From the NCBI GenBank assembly GCA_903908495.1, contig CAIVSK010000019.1:1-54959 (forward strand): a DNA stretch of 54,959 nt, read 5' to 3'. The first letter of the stretch is position 1, and every line of letters starts with the position of its first letter. Positions 1 to 9,930 of this stretch are shown here, piece by piece. The stretch comes from Akkermansiaceae bacterium (GTDB lineage Bacteria > Verrucomicrobiota > Verrucomicrobiia > Verrucomicrobiales > Akkermansiaceae). Position numbers and translations under genes: made by a program. The notes under the pieces were generated by a model. That model did not search any database. It worked only from the letters and a program-made list of their open reading frames with translations, and was not told the origin of the DNA.

Positions 1-1764
1 AACGTCTACGGCCCGACTGAAACCACCATCTGGTCGACCGCTCACCCGCTCGTCCCCGGCAATCCCGTAAACATCGGCAAGCCGCTGGCCAACACCCGGA
101 TCTATGTGTTGGACGCCGCCGGCCAGCCCGCCCCCATCGGCCTGCCCGGCGATCTCCTCATCGGCGGCGATGGCCTGGCACGCGGCTACCGCAACCAGCC
201 CGATCTAACATCAGAGCGCTTCATCGCCGACCCGTTCAGCCCGCAGCCCGCTGCACGTTGCTACAAAACGGGCGACCGCGCAAGATGGCTCCCGGACGGC
301 AGCCTGGAATTTCAGGGGCGCAACGACTTGCAGGTGAAGATCCGCGGTTTCCGCATTGAGTTGGGCGAGATCGAGGTGATTCTCCGCAGCCACCCAGCGC
401 TGCGCGATGCGCGGGTCATTGCCCGTGAAGACAGCCCCGGCGACAAGCGACTCGTCGCCTACCTCGTCGCACAGTCCGAGGCTCGCCCTGATGAGACCGC
501 TCTCCACACCCTGTTGGCAGCCAAGCTGCCGTCCTACATGTTGCCGGGCGCATGGGTGTGGCTCGAACAACTGCCACTCACGCCTAACGGAAAAATGGAT
601 CTCAAGGCATTGCCCAAACCGGCGCACGTCGGCGCCAGCGGTGACAGCCCGGACAACGCACCAACCAATCTCCTGGAGTTGGAACTGGTCCGCATCTGGC
701 AAAAACTTTTCCGACGGCAGGACATCGGCACCCACGACAATTTTTTTGAATTGGGCGGGCACTCGCTGCAAGCGGTGCATCTGGCGGCGGCGGTCGAGAA
801 CCTGCTCGGGTGCAAGCTGCCCATTGCGACGTTGTTCCAAGCGCCCACCGTCGAACTATTGGCCCGTCGGCTCACCGACGAGCGCTGGACGCCGGCGTGG
901 AGTTCGCTGGTACCGCTGCAACCGCAGGGCCCCAAACCACCCTTGTTTCTCATGCATGGCTGGGGCGGCGACGTGTACGGATTCGTGGATCTGGCCCGGC
1001 TGATGGACTCCGACCAACCGGTTTATGGATTGCAAGCGGTCGGACTGGATGGCAGAACCGCCCGCCATATCAGCATCAAGGACATGGCCGCGCATTACGT
1101 CGAGGAGATCCGCTCGTTCCAACCCGAGGGCCCGTACTTCGTCGGCGGCTATTCAATGGGCGGCCAAATCGCCTACGAGGTCGCCCAACAACTCCGCAGC
1201 CTCGGACAATCCGTCGGCCTGCTTGCCCTCATGGATAGCGGGCCCATCGGTGCCATCCCTAAATCCATCTACGCACGCAACATGGCGGCCTATCTATCCC
1301 GCCGCTGCCTGTTTCATCTGCGCCACTGGTGGCAAAAACCCAACATCGATCGGGTTGCCTACCTACGCGGACGTTGGGCGGCATTGCGGATTATCACGGC
1401 CCGCAATCGCTCCAATCCGCCACAGGTGGCGGCGACCACTCCCGCGATTGAAGCACCGCAAGTGCCGGGATTTACCGATTACTATTTTGCCCTAGCCGCC
1501 GCCTATCAGCTCAAGCCATATCACGGCCCGGTAGATATCATTGTCGGCGATGGCGACACACCCGAGCGCAGGCGGTTTTGGCGCTACATGGCACGCGGCG
1601 GAGTCTCATTCCACCGCATAGGAGGCACACATCTGGAAATCCTCACCCCGCAACGCATGCCGGTGCTGGCGCAGACTCTGGCGGCGCTGCTGCGGCGCGC
1701 CCAACAAGCGGCAGCCCCGCCTGGCCCCCCCACCCCGCCGCCACATGCCAATCACCTATCATGA
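1..1764 (+). CDS. Non-ribosomal peptide synthetase, C-terminal part (A-PCP-TE), 5' truncated by window
   Basis: Final module of an NRPS that activates one amino acid, carries it on a phosphopantetheine arm and releases the product. The frame is open from base 1, so the gene begins before the window; 587 residues are visible. They start inside the adenylation domain at core motif A5 (NVYGPTETT, residues 1-9), then A7 (YKTGD, about 88), A8 (GRNDLQVKIRGFRIELGEIE) and A10 (NGKMDLKALP, about 196-205). The carrier domain has LGGHSLQ with the modified Ser at about 255. The type I thioesterase has GYSMGG (Ser about 385), an Asp candidate in VGDGD (about 518) and His about 544 in GGTHLE. The last 20 bases overlap the PPTase gene that would activate the carrier domain. 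The product is unknown because the specificity-defining half of the A domain is mostly outside; the TonB receptor nearby suggests a metallophore (inference). Confidence 0.95.
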   Translation, partial: NVYGPTETTIWSTAHPLVPGNPVNIGKPLANTRIYVLDAAGQPAPIGLPGDLLIGGDGLARGYRNQPDLTSERFIADPFSPQPAARCYKTGDRARWLPDGSLEFQGRNDLQVKIRGFRIELGEIEVILRSHPALRDARVIAREDSPGDKRLVAYLVAQSEARPDETALHTLLAAKLPSYMLPGAWVWLEQLPLTPNGKMDLKALPKPAHVGASGDSPDNAPTNLLELELVRIWQKLFRRQDIGTHDNFFELGGHSLQAVHLAAAVENLLGCKLPIATLFQAPTVELLARRLTDERWTPAWSSLVPLQPQGPKPPLFLMHGWGGDVYGFVDLARLMDSDQPVYGLQAVGLDGRTARHISIKDMAAHYVEEIRSFQPEGPYFVGGYSMGGQIAYEVAQQLRSLGQSVGLLALMDSGPIGAIPKSIYARNMAAYLSRRCLFHLRHWWQKPNIDRVAYLRGRWAALRIITARNRSNPPQVAATTPAIEAPQVPGFTDYYFALAAAYQLKPYHGPVDIIVGDGDTPERRRFWRYMARGGVSFHRIGGTHLEILTPQRMPVLAQTLAALLRRAQQAAAPPGPPTPPPHANHLS

Positions 1765-2488
1765 GTGGGGCGACCCCAATGTCGCGCTGAGAACGGCAGC
1801 GGCGCTCGGCAGCGACGAGGTCCAAGTGTGGCTGGCCAGGCTGCCCGCCGCCGAGGCCGGCATGGCAGGGCTCACCGGCCTGCTCGGCCGGGACGAACGC
1901 GAGCGGGCGGAGAGATACCGTGCGGACGAAGCTCGCCAGCACTTCGTGTTTGGCCGGGCCCTGTTGCGACTTCTCCTCGCGGCTTGCCTGAACGTCGAGC
2001 CGGCCGCGCTGGAGTTTGCCTATCAACCCCACGGCAAACCCATCCTTGTTTTCCCTCACCCGGAAGAAAATCCGCGCTTCAACCTGTCGCATTCCGGCGG
2101 CTTGCTCGCCATCGCCCTGGCCCGCGGGCGGGATGTCGGCATCGACATCGAGTCGATGGGTGCGGAGGCCCCGGATTGGCTGCCGCTGGCCGCGCGGGTT
2201 TTTTCTCCTCGCGAACTGGGTGAATTGACCGCCCTGCCGGCCCCACACCTGCAACGCCGGGCATTTTTCACCGGCTGGACGCGCAAGGAGGCCTATCTAA
2301 AAGCCACCGGCGAGGGTTTGATAGACGCGCTGGAGGCAATCGAGGTCACGCTGACTCCCGGCCAAGCGCCCGCGCTGCTCAAGCTGCCCGCCTCGGCGCG
2401 ACCGCCGCGCGAGTGGTCGATCCGCGACATCCCGATGCCGCCGGACTTTGCCGGCGCCGTGGTTTACAGTTCATTCATTACCACGTGA
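1745..2488 (+). CDS. 4'-phosphopantetheinyl transferase, Sfp type
   Basis: Transfers the phosphopantetheine group of CoA onto the Ser of carrier proteins, turning apo-PCP into holo-PCP. The 247-aa length fits the Sfp/EntD superfamily. Both signature motifs are present: DVGIDIE (residues 130-136, Mg-binding acids) and WTRKEAYLKATGEGL (from residue 178, with Lys181 and Glu182). The ATG lies inside the end of the NRPS frame (20-bp overlap), implying translational coupling and a shared transcript. The 3' end overlaps the convergent TonB receptor gene by 11 bp. Function by family is secure; the partner being the upstream NRPS is inferred from position. Confidence 0.93.
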   Translation: MPITYHEWGDPNVALRTAAALGSDEVQVWLARLPAAEAGMAGLTGLLGRDERERAERYRADEARQHFVFGRALLRLLLAACLNVEPAALEFAYQPHGKPILVFPHPEENPRFNLSHSGGLLAIALARGRDVGIDIESMGAEAPDWLPLAARVFSPRELGELTALPAPHLQRRAFFTGWTRKEAYLKATGEGLIDALEAIEVTLTPGQAPALLKLPASARPPREWSIRDIPMPPDFAGAVVYSSFITT

Positions 2489-4589
2489 CCCTGGCACCCA
2501 CAATCGCATTGAAGCCGGGTTCATTCTGGCCGGAGCCGACAGTACGGCAGTTCGCATCGGTTAGATTCTCCAACCCGCAGTGCAGATCCAGATGCTCATT
2601 GACCTGCCAACCGGCATGCAGCGAGGCGACCACATATCCCGGCGTGCCGCCGGTCGGGATGCGCTGATAGTCCGCGGCTTGGTCAGCGGCGGTGATGCGG
2701 TCTTCGGTATCGGCAGCCAGGATGCGACCCTCGACCCAATACTTGTTTGACGCCGCGGTCCACCGCAACGCCAGCGAGCCAGTGAGGGGCATTTGGCGGG
2801 TATTGGGCTTGTTGATGACCGGGCCGCCGAGGGTATCCGGCGCTTGGGTGCGGGCATCCATCCACGCGATGTAGCCGGAAAGCAGCCACTGCGGGGCGAT
2901 GCGCCAAGCGGCTTCCAGCTCAGTGCCATAGACATACCCTTGCGCGGCATTGGTGGTGATGTTGCGGGTGCCGTCCTTCACGCTGGAGATGGCATCGGTG
3001 ACGTCGGTGTAAAAGATCGAGGCGCTGCTGGTGAACGACTCACTCACCCGCCGTGCGCCAAGTTCATAGGTGAGGAATCTCTCCGGCTGGACATTGACTG
3101 ACCCGCGCGACTTGGTATCCGCCAAGGACGTCACATCACCGGATAGATCGTTGAGGTTGGGAGCGCGGAAGGCCTGTGACAGGCCACCGTAAACACTCCA
3201 ATTGCCGTCAATGTGATAGAGCAAGCGCAGCGACCCGACCAGCGCATCCCAATTGAAGGATTGATCGTGGACCAGCGTGGTGGTGCCGGTGGCGGGATTG
3301 TAGCCGTAGAAGCGGCCGAGCTTCGCATCGACGTAGGTGTAGCGGGCGCCGCCGATCACTTCAAACGCCGCCGCGGGTTTCCATGTGTACTGGGTGAAAA
3401 TCCCCAGCATGTCATAGGTGGAATCATCCGCCACCGGGAGCTTTTCCCTATAACTGGTGCCGGCTGAGTTATTGGACCAGCCCGAGGAATTCACGCTGTC
3501 GTGATAAAAATCACAGCCATAGACGAAGCTGCCAGGGCCGGCGTCGGACTCGAGGGTGAGGTCGAAACCGACCGTCTGGACCTGGGTCGAGAGCGATTGG
3601 ACCTGATCGGCTTTGTTGTTGTTGGCGTCGAGATTCTCCCCATCCTGGACGTTTTGGAACGACAGGGTGGCGCTCCAACTCTTGATGGCAGCGTTGGCTT
3701 GGGCGTCTTTGCCGGCATAGCGCAGATAGGTGAGCGAGTGCCCCTGGTTGAAGTTATCGTAGTTATAGGTTCCCTTGCCGGCATAGTGATCGCCATCGGT
3801 CCAACCGGGGTTATTGAGGGTGCGATGCCAGCGTGAGACGTTGTCCTGAGTGACGTAGTAGCTGGCCAGGGTCAGGGTGGAGTCCGGGGTGACGGCATAG
3901 TCGAAGCGCAGGTCGAGGTCCTGTTCCGGATAGCCGGTATTGACCATGCGGCCCAGCGCGTTGTCGCGAATATCCCCGAAGTCCTTGGCGGAAACTCCTA
4001 GCAGAATGCCGAATTGTCCGCCCACCCCGGTCTCGGTTTCGAGCCGGCCGATGCTGCTGCCCTGGCCATTGCTGCGGTATTCATACGAGGCGGAGCCGCC
4101 GACATAGGCCTGCCCGGCGGATGCGTCACGAAAGCGGGAGGTCTTGCCGAACGCGTTGAGGGTGCCGCCGACGGCATCGGAGCCATAGAGCACGGACCCT
4201 TGGCTCTTGATCAACTCGAGGTGGTCGATGGCGAGGGGATCGAGGGTGTTCCAATATTGGACCGGGCCGCCGCGGAAGGTGGAATTATTGATGCGCACGC
4301 CATCCATCAGCAGCAGGTTCTGGCGTCCGGTGAAGCCCCGAATGATCGGTGAGCCTTGACCGTAGGATGTCTTTTGAACCAACACACCGGGCGTGTATTG
4401 CAGGGCATCGGGCAGCGTGCGACGGGTGTTCTCCCGAATGTAATCCGCGTCCAGACGGGTCGCAGCATAGGGCGTGTCGCTCAGCGGCGTGGCCACCCGC
4501 TCGGCGGTCACCACCAACGGCTCGAGTAAATTCTGAGCCTGCAAAGTTGCGATGCATGTGAGAAGGATGAGGGATGTGGACTTAATCAT
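2478..4589 (-). CDS. TonB-dependent outer-membrane receptor
   Basis: Outer-membrane beta-barrel that imports a chelate using TonB energy. I chose the internal ATG at 4589 because it gives a clean signal peptide (MIKSTSLILLTCIATLQAQ); the frame extends to 4673 but that adds a non-signal leader. The mature protein opens with a plug domain, including DALQYTPGVLVQKT, GSPIIRGFTGRQNLLLMDGV and the segment around GSVLYGSDAVGGTLNAFG, then a 22-strand-type barrel rich in aromatic and Gly residues. It ends LTDANCRTVGSGQNEPGFNA and then VTW, with the usual terminal aromatic residue. The 703-aa length is normal. Convergent with the NRPS/PPTase genes, so a siderophore-type ligand is plausible but unproven. 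I could not see a convincing Fur box upstream. Confidence 0.93.
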   Translation of the reverse strand: MIKSTSLILLTCIATLQAQNLLEPLVVTAERVATPLSDTPYAATRLDADYIRENTRRTLPDALQYTPGVLVQKTSYGQGSPIIRGFTGRQNLLLMDGVRINNSTFRGGPVQYWNTLDPLAIDHLELIKSQGSVLYGSDAVGGTLNAFGKTSRFRDASAGQAYVGGSASYEYRSNGQGSSIGRLETETGVGGQFGILLGVSAKDFGDIRDNALGRMVNTGYPEQDLDLRFDYAVTPDSTLTLASYYVTQDNVSRWHRTLNNPGWTDGDHYAGKGTYNYDNFNQGHSLTYLRYAGKDAQANAAIKSWSATLSFQNVQDGENLDANNNKADQVQSLSTQVQTVGFDLTLESDAGPGSFVYGCDFYHDSVNSSGWSNNSAGTSYREKLPVADDSTYDMLGIFTQYTWKPAAAFEVIGGARYTYVDAKLGRFYGYNPATGTTTLVHDQSFNWDALVGSLRLLYHIDGNWSVYGGLSQAFRAPNLNDLSGDVTSLADTKSRGSVNVQPERFLTYELGARRVSESFTSSASIFYTDVTDAISSVKDGTRNITTNAAQGYVYGTELEAAWRIAPQWLLSGYIAWMDARTQAPDTLGGPVINKPNTRQMPLTGSLALRWTAASNKYWVEGRILAADTEDRITAADQAADYQRIPTGGTPGYVVASLHAGWQVNEHLDLHCGLENLTDANCRTVGSGQNEPGFNAIVGARVTW

Positions 4590-4799
4590 GACAAGAAATG
4601 ATGGGCATTGATGGATCGGCGGGGCGGCTGTTGACTTGCCGCTAGATTCGCTTATTCCCACAAGCAGCGTCAATCATCAGGGGCGGACAAGATTTGCCCG
4701 ACGCGGGCTTGGCGTGGCCGTTTTCAGCTCCCGGCCGCGGCGCTTTAATGCGCAGGCTGGTGGATTGCAGGGATCACACAGCAAGGCCTTCGCCGGGCG

Positions 4800-5267
4800 C
4801 TACGATTCGCCGAACCCCACGTCGTCCAGCAGAACGGGGGCCTTCACCGCTATGTTGGCGAGCACATCGCAGCGCTCGTTTTCGGCGTGGCCGGCGTGGC
4901 CTTTCACCCAATGCCAATGGATTTTGTGCGAGCCGATGGCGGCGAGCAGGCGCAACCACAGGTCACGGTTTTTGACGGGTTGTTTGGCGGCGGTTTGCCA
5001 GCCGCGCTGTTGCCAGCCGGCGATCCATTTTTTGGAAAAGGCATCGATGATGTACTTGGAATCCGAGTGCAGGTCCACCTCGCACGGTTCGCTGAGCAAT
5101 TCGAGGGCGGCGATGGCGGCGCGCAATTCCATGCGGTTGTTAGTTGTCAGGCGGTAGCCGGCGGAGATTTCCATGCGGTGTTTGCCGCTGACCAGCACCG
5201 CGCCATAGCCGCCAGGCCCCGGATTGCCCTTGCAGCCGCCGTCAGTATGGATCACCACGTGTTTCAT
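4800..5267 (-). CDS. rnhA: Ribonuclease HI
   Basis: Cleaves the RNA strand of RNA-DNA hybrids with two metal ions. The 155-aa product from the ATG at 5267 starts [20 protein letters not shown], the typical family N-terminus; an 18-residue upstream extension in the frame looks spurious. The catalytic set is complete: Asp9, Glu47 (NNRMEL), Asp69 (HSDSKY), His124 (VKGHAGH) and Asp134 (ERCD). It lies 54 bp downstream of the RND pump gene on the same strand, so it may be co-transcribed with the efflux operon, though a functional link is not expected. Confidence 0.96.
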   Translation of the reverse strand: MKHVVIHTDGGCKGNPGPGGYGAVLVSGKHRMEISAGYRLTTNNRMELRAAIAALELLSEPCEVDLHSDSKYIIDAFSKKWIAGWQQRGWQTAAKQPVKNRDLWLRLLAAIGSHKIHWHWVKGHAGHAENERCDVLANIAVKAPVLLDDVGFGES

Positions 5268-5321
5268 CGGGCGGCAACGTGGCGTAAGGCGGGCCACTTG
5301 CCAAGTCCCGCGTGCTGGCAT

Positions 5322-8300
5322 TCAACCCAGCGCAGCCGGCTTGGCCACTGCAACGGGCACCGCTGGCGTCGGCGCTGCTGTCTTCGGGCCAAAAATCCGT
5401 GAGACCAGCACGAAGAAGAACGGGATGAAGATCAGGTCGATGAAAGTGGCCGAGAGCAGTCCGCCGGTCACCGCGGTGCCGATGGCGTTCTGGGCGGCAG
5501 CGCCGGCGCCATGGGTCAGCGCGAGCGGCAGGGTGCCGAAGAAGAACGCCAGCGAGGTCATGATCACCGGGCGCAAGCGGATGCGCACCGCGGTGAGCGT
5601 GGCGTCGACCAAGTCGTGGCCCTGGTTCATGAGTTGCTTGATGAACTGAATGATCAAGATGGCGTTTTTGGTGGAAAGGCCGACGGTGGTCAGGAGGCCG
5701 ATTTGCAAATAGACGTCATTGGGGAACATGCGCAGTTTGACCGCCGCGACGGCCCCCAGCAGGCCGAGTGGCAGCATCAACAGGTTGACAAACGGGATGG
5801 TCCAGCTTTCGTACAAAGCCGCCACCGCGAGAAACACCACCAACAACGAGATGGCATACAAGGTCGGGGCCTGGGCACCGGCATTTTTTTCCTCGTAGGA
5901 GAGACCGGTCCACTCAAACCCGATGCCCGGTGGCAACTGGGCCGCCATTTTCTCCATCTCGGCCATGGCCTCGCCGGTGCTGATGCCCGGGGCGGCCTGG
6001 CCCATGATCTCGACGGCGGGAATCCCGTTGTATCGCTCGAGGCGGGGTGAGCCGAACTGCCAGCGGGCGCTGGCAAAGGCGGAGAACGGCACCATCTGGC
6101 CGCTCTTGTTATTGACGTACCAGTTGTTGATGTCCTCCGGCACCATCCGGTAGCGGGCATCCGATTGCAGGAAGACTTTCTTGACCCGCCCGTCCTGGAT
6201 GAAATCGTTGACGTAGGAACTGCCCCAAGCGGTGGCTAACACGTCGTTGACCTGGGATAGGGACACTCCCAAGGCGCCGGCCCGCACATCGTCGATGTCG
6301 AGCTTGAACTGGGGCGAGTCGTCCAGTCCGTTGTGGCGGACGGCGATGAGTTTGGGGTTTTTCATGGCCATGCCCAACAGTTGGCTGCGGGCCTCCATGA
6401 GCTTTTCATGGCCGAGGGCACCACGGTCCTGCAATTGGAAGTCGAACCCGTTGGCGACGCCCAATTCGAGCACCGCCGGCGGGACGAAGGCGAAGGCCAT
6501 GCCGTCGCGGATCTGCGAGAAGCTCTTCATCGCCCGGCCAGCCACGGCCTGCGCCCTGAGTTCCTTGCCATTGCGCAGTTTCCAGTCCTTAAGTTTGACC
6601 CAGGCGAGGGCCATGTTCTGGCCGCTGCCGGCAAAGCTGAAACCCGCCACGGTGATGATGCCTTCCACGGTTTTGGACTCGTCCTCGATGAAATGGCGCT
6701 CCATTTCCCGCATCACCTCGAGGGTGCGTTCCTGGGTGGCGCCGGCCGGCAACTGGACCTGACACATGATGAACCCCTGGTCCTCGTCCGGCAGGAACGA
6801 GGTGGGCAAGTGCAGGAAAAAATAGCCCATCGCGGCGACGATGGCAGCATACGCCGCCAGATAGCGCAGCGGCTGGCCGAACGAGCGGCCGACGATGCCT
6901 TCGTAGGTTCCCCGGCAGAAGTCGAACACCCGGTTGAAGTGGCGGAAAAACCCACTGAACCAACCGCCTTCGCCGGCCTGATGGCCCTTGGCGATGGGCT
7001 TGAGGATGGTGGCGCAGAGCGCCGGGGTGAGGATCATCGCCACAAACACCGACAAAATCATGGCGGAGATGATGGTGATGGAAAACTGGCGGTAGATCAC
7101 CCCGGTGGAGCCGCTGAAAAATGCCATCGGCAGGAACACCGCCGTGAGCACCGTCGCGATGCCCCAGAGCGCGCTGGTGATCTGGCCCATGGATTTGACG
7201 GTGGCATCATGGGGTGAGAGGCCCTCTTCGGACATGATGCGTTCGACGTTTTCCACCACCACGATGGCGTCATCCACCAGCAGCCCGATGACGATGACCA
7301 GCGCGAACATGGTCAGCGTGTTAATGGAAAAGCCGGCGATGGCGAGGACGCCCATGGTGCCTAACAACACCACCGGCACCGCGATGGTGGGGATGAGAGT
7401 GGCGCGGATGTTCTGCAGAAACAGAAACATGATGATGAACACCAAACACACCGCTTCGATCAGGGTGCGCACCACCTCTTCAATCGAGATTTTAACAAAC
7501 GGGGTGGAGTCATACGGATAGGCCACCCTCACCCCGGCTGGAAAGTACTTCGAGAGCTCCGCCATCTTGGCCTTGATCCGGTCGCCGGTTTCCAGCGCGT
7601 TGGCTCCGGCGGCCAGTCGCACCGCCATCCCCCCCATCGGTTTGCCGTTGTAGAACGATTGGATCTCGTAGTTCTCGGTGCCGATCCGGCTTTCGGCCAC
7701 ATCGCCGAGCCGCACGCTGGAGCCGTCGCCGTTGGTGCGCAGGATGATCGCATCAAACTGTTGGGCCGTCTGCAGCAAGGCGCGGGCGTTGATGGTGGCA
7801 TTGAGTTGCTGGCCCTTGCTGGCTGGCACGCCGCCGAATTGGCCGGCGGAAATCTGCACATTCTGCGATTGCAGGGCCGCGATGACGTCATTGGTGGTGA
7901 GGTGGAAGTTGTTGAGCTTGGCCGGGTTGACCCAGATGCGCATGGCGTTCTGGGTGCCGAACACCCGCATCTCCCCCACCCCGTCGAGGCGGCTGACGAT
8001 ATCCTGCAGATTGGACACCATGTAGTCGGTCAACGCGCTGCGGTCCATCTTGCCATCTTCCGATACCAGGCCGACGATGAGCAGGAAGTTGCGGGTGGAC
8101 TTGAGCACCGAGATGCCCTGGCGCTGCACAATCTGCGGCAACAGCGGCGTGGCCAGCTGCAATTTGTTCTGCACCTGCACCTGCGCTATGTTAGGGTCGG
8201 TGCCCGCCTTGAAGTTCAGATTGATGGCCACCCCGCCGCTCGCGTCGCTGGTCGACGACATATAGATGAGGTTGTCAATGCCGTTGAGCTTTTGTTCGAT

Positions 8301-8492
8301 CACCTGGGTGACGGTATCCTGCACCGTCTGGGCGGAGGCGCCCGGATAGGCGGCGTTGATGGTGATTTGCGGCGGGGCGATCGGCGGGTACTGCGAAACC
8401 GGGAGTGTCTTGATAGACAGGAGGCCGGCCAGCATGATCATGATGGCGATGACCCAGGCAAAGATCGGGCGGTTGATGAAAAAGCGCGGCAT
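5322..8492 (-). CDS. RND efflux pump, inner-membrane subunit (HAE1/AcrB family)
   Basis: Proton-driven trimeric pump that expels hydrophobic or amphiphilic compounds. 1056 aa, the usual length. It starts [20 protein letters not shown], the standard AcrB-like first helix. It contains the porter-domain features [20 protein letters not shown] and, in TM4, [16 protein letters not shown] with the paired Asp residues of the proton relay. Two halves of six TM helices each, with large periplasmic loops, can be followed. The last ~25 residues are a Pro/Ala-rich tail. It is the second-to-last gene of the minus-strand run outer-membrane factor, adaptor, pump, rnhA. Substrate cannot be read from sequence. 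Confidence 0.97.
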   Translation of the reverse strand: MPRFFINRPIFAWVIAIMIMLAGLLSIKTLPVSQYPPIAPPQITINAAYPGASAQTVQDTVTQVIEQKLNGIDNLIYMSSTSDASGGVAINLNFKAGTDPNIAQVQVQNKLQLATPLLPQIVQRQGISVLKSTRNFLLIVGLVSEDGKMDRSALTDYMVSNLQDIVSRLDGVGEMRVFGTQNAMRIWVNPAKLNNFHLTTNDVIAALQSQNVQISAGQFGGVPASKGQQLNATINARALLQTAQQFDAIILRTNGDGSSVRLGDVAESRIGTENYEIQSFYNGKPMGGMAVRLAAGANALETGDRIKAKMAELSKYFPAGVRVAYPYDSTPFVKISIEEVVRTLIEAVCLVFIIMFLFLQNIRATLIPTIAVPVVLLGTMGVLAIAGFSINTLTMFALVIVIGLLVDDAIVVVENVERIMSEEGLSPHDATVKSMGQITSALWGIATVLTAVFLPMAFFSGSTGVIYRQFSITIISAMILSVFVAMILTPALCATILKPIAKGHQAGEGGWFSGFFRHFNRVFDFCRGTYEGIVGRSFGQPLRYLAAYAAIVAAMGYFFLHLPTSFLPDEDQGFIMCQVQLPAGATQERTLEVMREMERHFIEDESKTVEGIITVAGFSFAGSGQNMALAWVKLKDWKLRNGKELRAQAVAGRAMKSFSQIRDGMAFAFVPPAVLELGVANGFDFQLQDRGALGHEKLMEARSQLLGMAMKNPKLIAVRHNGLDDSPQFKLDIDDVRAGALGVSLSQVNDVLATAWGSSYVNDFIQDGRVKKVFLQSDARYRMVPEDINNWYVNNKSGQMVPFSAFASARWQFGSPRLERYNGIPAVEIMGQAAPGISTGEAMAEMEKMAAQLPPGIGFEWTGLSYEEKNAGAQAPTLYAISLLVVFLAVAALYESWTIPFVNLLMLPLGLLGAVAAVKLRMFPNDVYLQIGLLTTVGLSTKNAILIIQFIKQLMNQGHDLVDATLTAVRIRLRPVIMTSLAFFFGTLPLALTHGAGAAAQNAIGTAVTGGLLSATFIDLIFIPFFFVLVSRIFGPKTAAPTPAVPVAVAKPAALG

Positions 8493-8591
8493 GGGGAGGA
8501 AATTTCGTTAGTTAGAAGCGCCTGCGGCGGTCTTCATTGGGTGATCCAGCGGTTTGTTGAAATAGGCGTTCATCCAAGCAACTGATGCGTG

Positions 8592-9875
8592 TTACTTGGT
8601 CGCTGCGGGTGCGGCGGGCGCGGCCGGCGCGGGTGTGGCCGGCGCGGGTGCGGCCGGCGCGGGTGCGGCCGGCGTGGGTGCGGCGGCTGCGGGTGCGGCC
8701 GGCACGGGTGCGGCGGCTGCGGCGGGTGCGGGCTTGGCGACGAAAGGCACGGCTTTGACCGGGGTGCCGGGGCGGGCCTTTTGCAAGCCCTCCACGATCA
8801 CTCGCTCGCCCACTTTCAAGCCATCGGTCACCAACCAGCTGTCGCCGACGGTGCGGGTGACCGCGATGACCCGCGGCTCGACCTTCTCATCGGCATTGAC
8901 GGTCATGACCATGGCGTTGCCGGCTGGGTTGCGGGTGAGGCCGCGCTGCGGGACGAGGATGGCATCGTCCTTGATCCCTTCCTCGAGCACGGCACGCACG
9001 AACATGCCGGGCAACAGCACGAGCTTCGGATTGGGGAAGAGCGTGCGCAAGGTCACCGAGCCGGTGCTCGCTTCGACGAAGGCTTCGGAAAACTTCAGGC
9101 TGCCGGGCTCCGGGTAGTGGCTGTTGTCGTCCAGCTGCAACTGCACCTTCGCCTGGCCGCCGGCGTGGGTGAGCTGGCCGCTTTCCAGCGCCTGGCGCAA
9201 GCGCAGCATTTCGCTGCTCGACTGGGTGACGTCCACATACACCGGGTTGAGTAGTTGGATGGTGGCCAACGGCAACGTCTGGCTGGCGGTCACCAACGCG
9301 CCGTTGGTCACTGCAGAGCGGCCAATGCGCCCGGAAATGGGTGCCGTCAGCTTGGTGTAGGCCAGATTGATGCGGGCGGATTCCAGCGCCGCCTTGGCCA
9401 ATTCAATCTCAGCCTCCGCCAGCTTCTGCGCCGCCGAGGCGTCGTCGTAGTCCTGTTTGCTGACCGCCTCGCTGCTCAACAATTCCTTGTAGCGCTCGGC
9501 CTTGAGCCGCAGCGGGGCCACACCGGCCTGGGCCTTGGCCAGTGCTGCGGTGGCTCCGTCATAGGCCGCCTGATAGCTGGCTGGATCGATCTGGTAGAGC
9601 ACGTCGCCGGCCTTGACGTCGGACCCTTCGGTGAACAGCCGGTTTTGGATGATGCCACCGACTTGGGGGCGCACCTCGGCGGTCTGCGAGGCGGCGACCC
9701 GTCCGGCCAATTCAGTGGTCAGCGCGACGCGCTGGGTTTGCACGGTGATGACGGCCACTTCCGGCATGCCACCTGGCGGCGGGCCGGCTGCGGCGGCCGG
9801 TTTCTGATCACAGGAGGTGAGCACGGTCCCGGCGACGAGCCATCCGGCGGCGGTGAGGAGACGTTTTCTGTTCAT
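8592..9875 (-). CDS. RND efflux periplasmic adaptor (membrane fusion protein), lipoprotein
   Basis: Links the inner-membrane pump to the outer-membrane channel. 427 aa. The N-terminus has a lipoprotein signal with lipobox LTSC (Cys22). Then come the biotinyl-lipoyl half motif (RPQVGGIIQNRLFTEGSDVK), an alpha-hairpin of about residues 105-175 with a KAQ/LAEAEIELAKAALESARI coiled coil, the second lipoyl half (TAPISGRIGRSAV), and beta-barrel and membrane-proximal domains. The C-terminus (from about residue 380) is a long Ala-Pro tail encoded by a 15-bp tandem repeat. The tail is not part of the standard adaptor fold and may cross peptidoglycan or be a length-variable linker (inference). The pump starts 99 bp downstream. 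Confidence 0.95.
   Translation of the reverse strand: MNRKRLLTAAGWLVAGTVLTSCDQKPAAAAGPPPGGMPEVAVITVQTQRVALTTELAGRVAASQTAEVRPQVGGIIQNRLFTEGSDVKAGDVLYQIDPASYQAAYDGATAALAKAQAGVAPLRLKAERYKELLSSEAVSKQDYDDASAAQKLAEAEIELAKAALESARINLAYTKLTAPISGRIGRSAVTNGALVTASQTLPLATIQLLNPVYVDVTQSSSEMLRLRQALESGQLTHAGGQAKVQLQLDDNSHYPEPGSLKFSEAFVEASTGSVTLRTLFPNPKLVLLPGMFVRAVLEEGIKDDAILVPQRGLTRNPAGNAMVMTVNADEKVEPRVIAVTRTVGDSWLVTDGLKVGERVIVEGLQKARPGTPVKAVPFVAKPAPAAAAAPVPAAPAAAAPTPAAPAPAAPAPATPAPAAPAAPAATK
8607..8733. repeat. 15-bp tandem repeats encoding an Ala-Pro tail
   Basis: Consecutive near-identical units GGGTGCGGCCGGCGC on the plus strand begin at 8631, 8646, 8661, 8676, 8691 and 8706, flanked by partial copies from 8607 and to 8733. 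In the adaptor gene, read on the other strand, each unit encodes an AAPAP-type pentapeptide. Such arrays change copy number by slippage, so the tail length may vary between strains. Confidence 0.85.
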
Positions 9876-9930
9876 AATCGTTTTTTATTGGAAAGGATTC
9901 AGACGCAAGACGTGAAGTCTTGTGTCATAT

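Noticed and set aside
4590-4673. Fur box or sigma-70 promoter upstream of the TonB receptor
   Set aside because: Only a weak TTGACG on the minus strand with no good -10 at 16-18 bp, and no match to the GATAATGATAATCATTATC-type consensus.
6333-7217. 294-codon plus-strand open frame
   Set aside because: Antisense to the RND pump gene.
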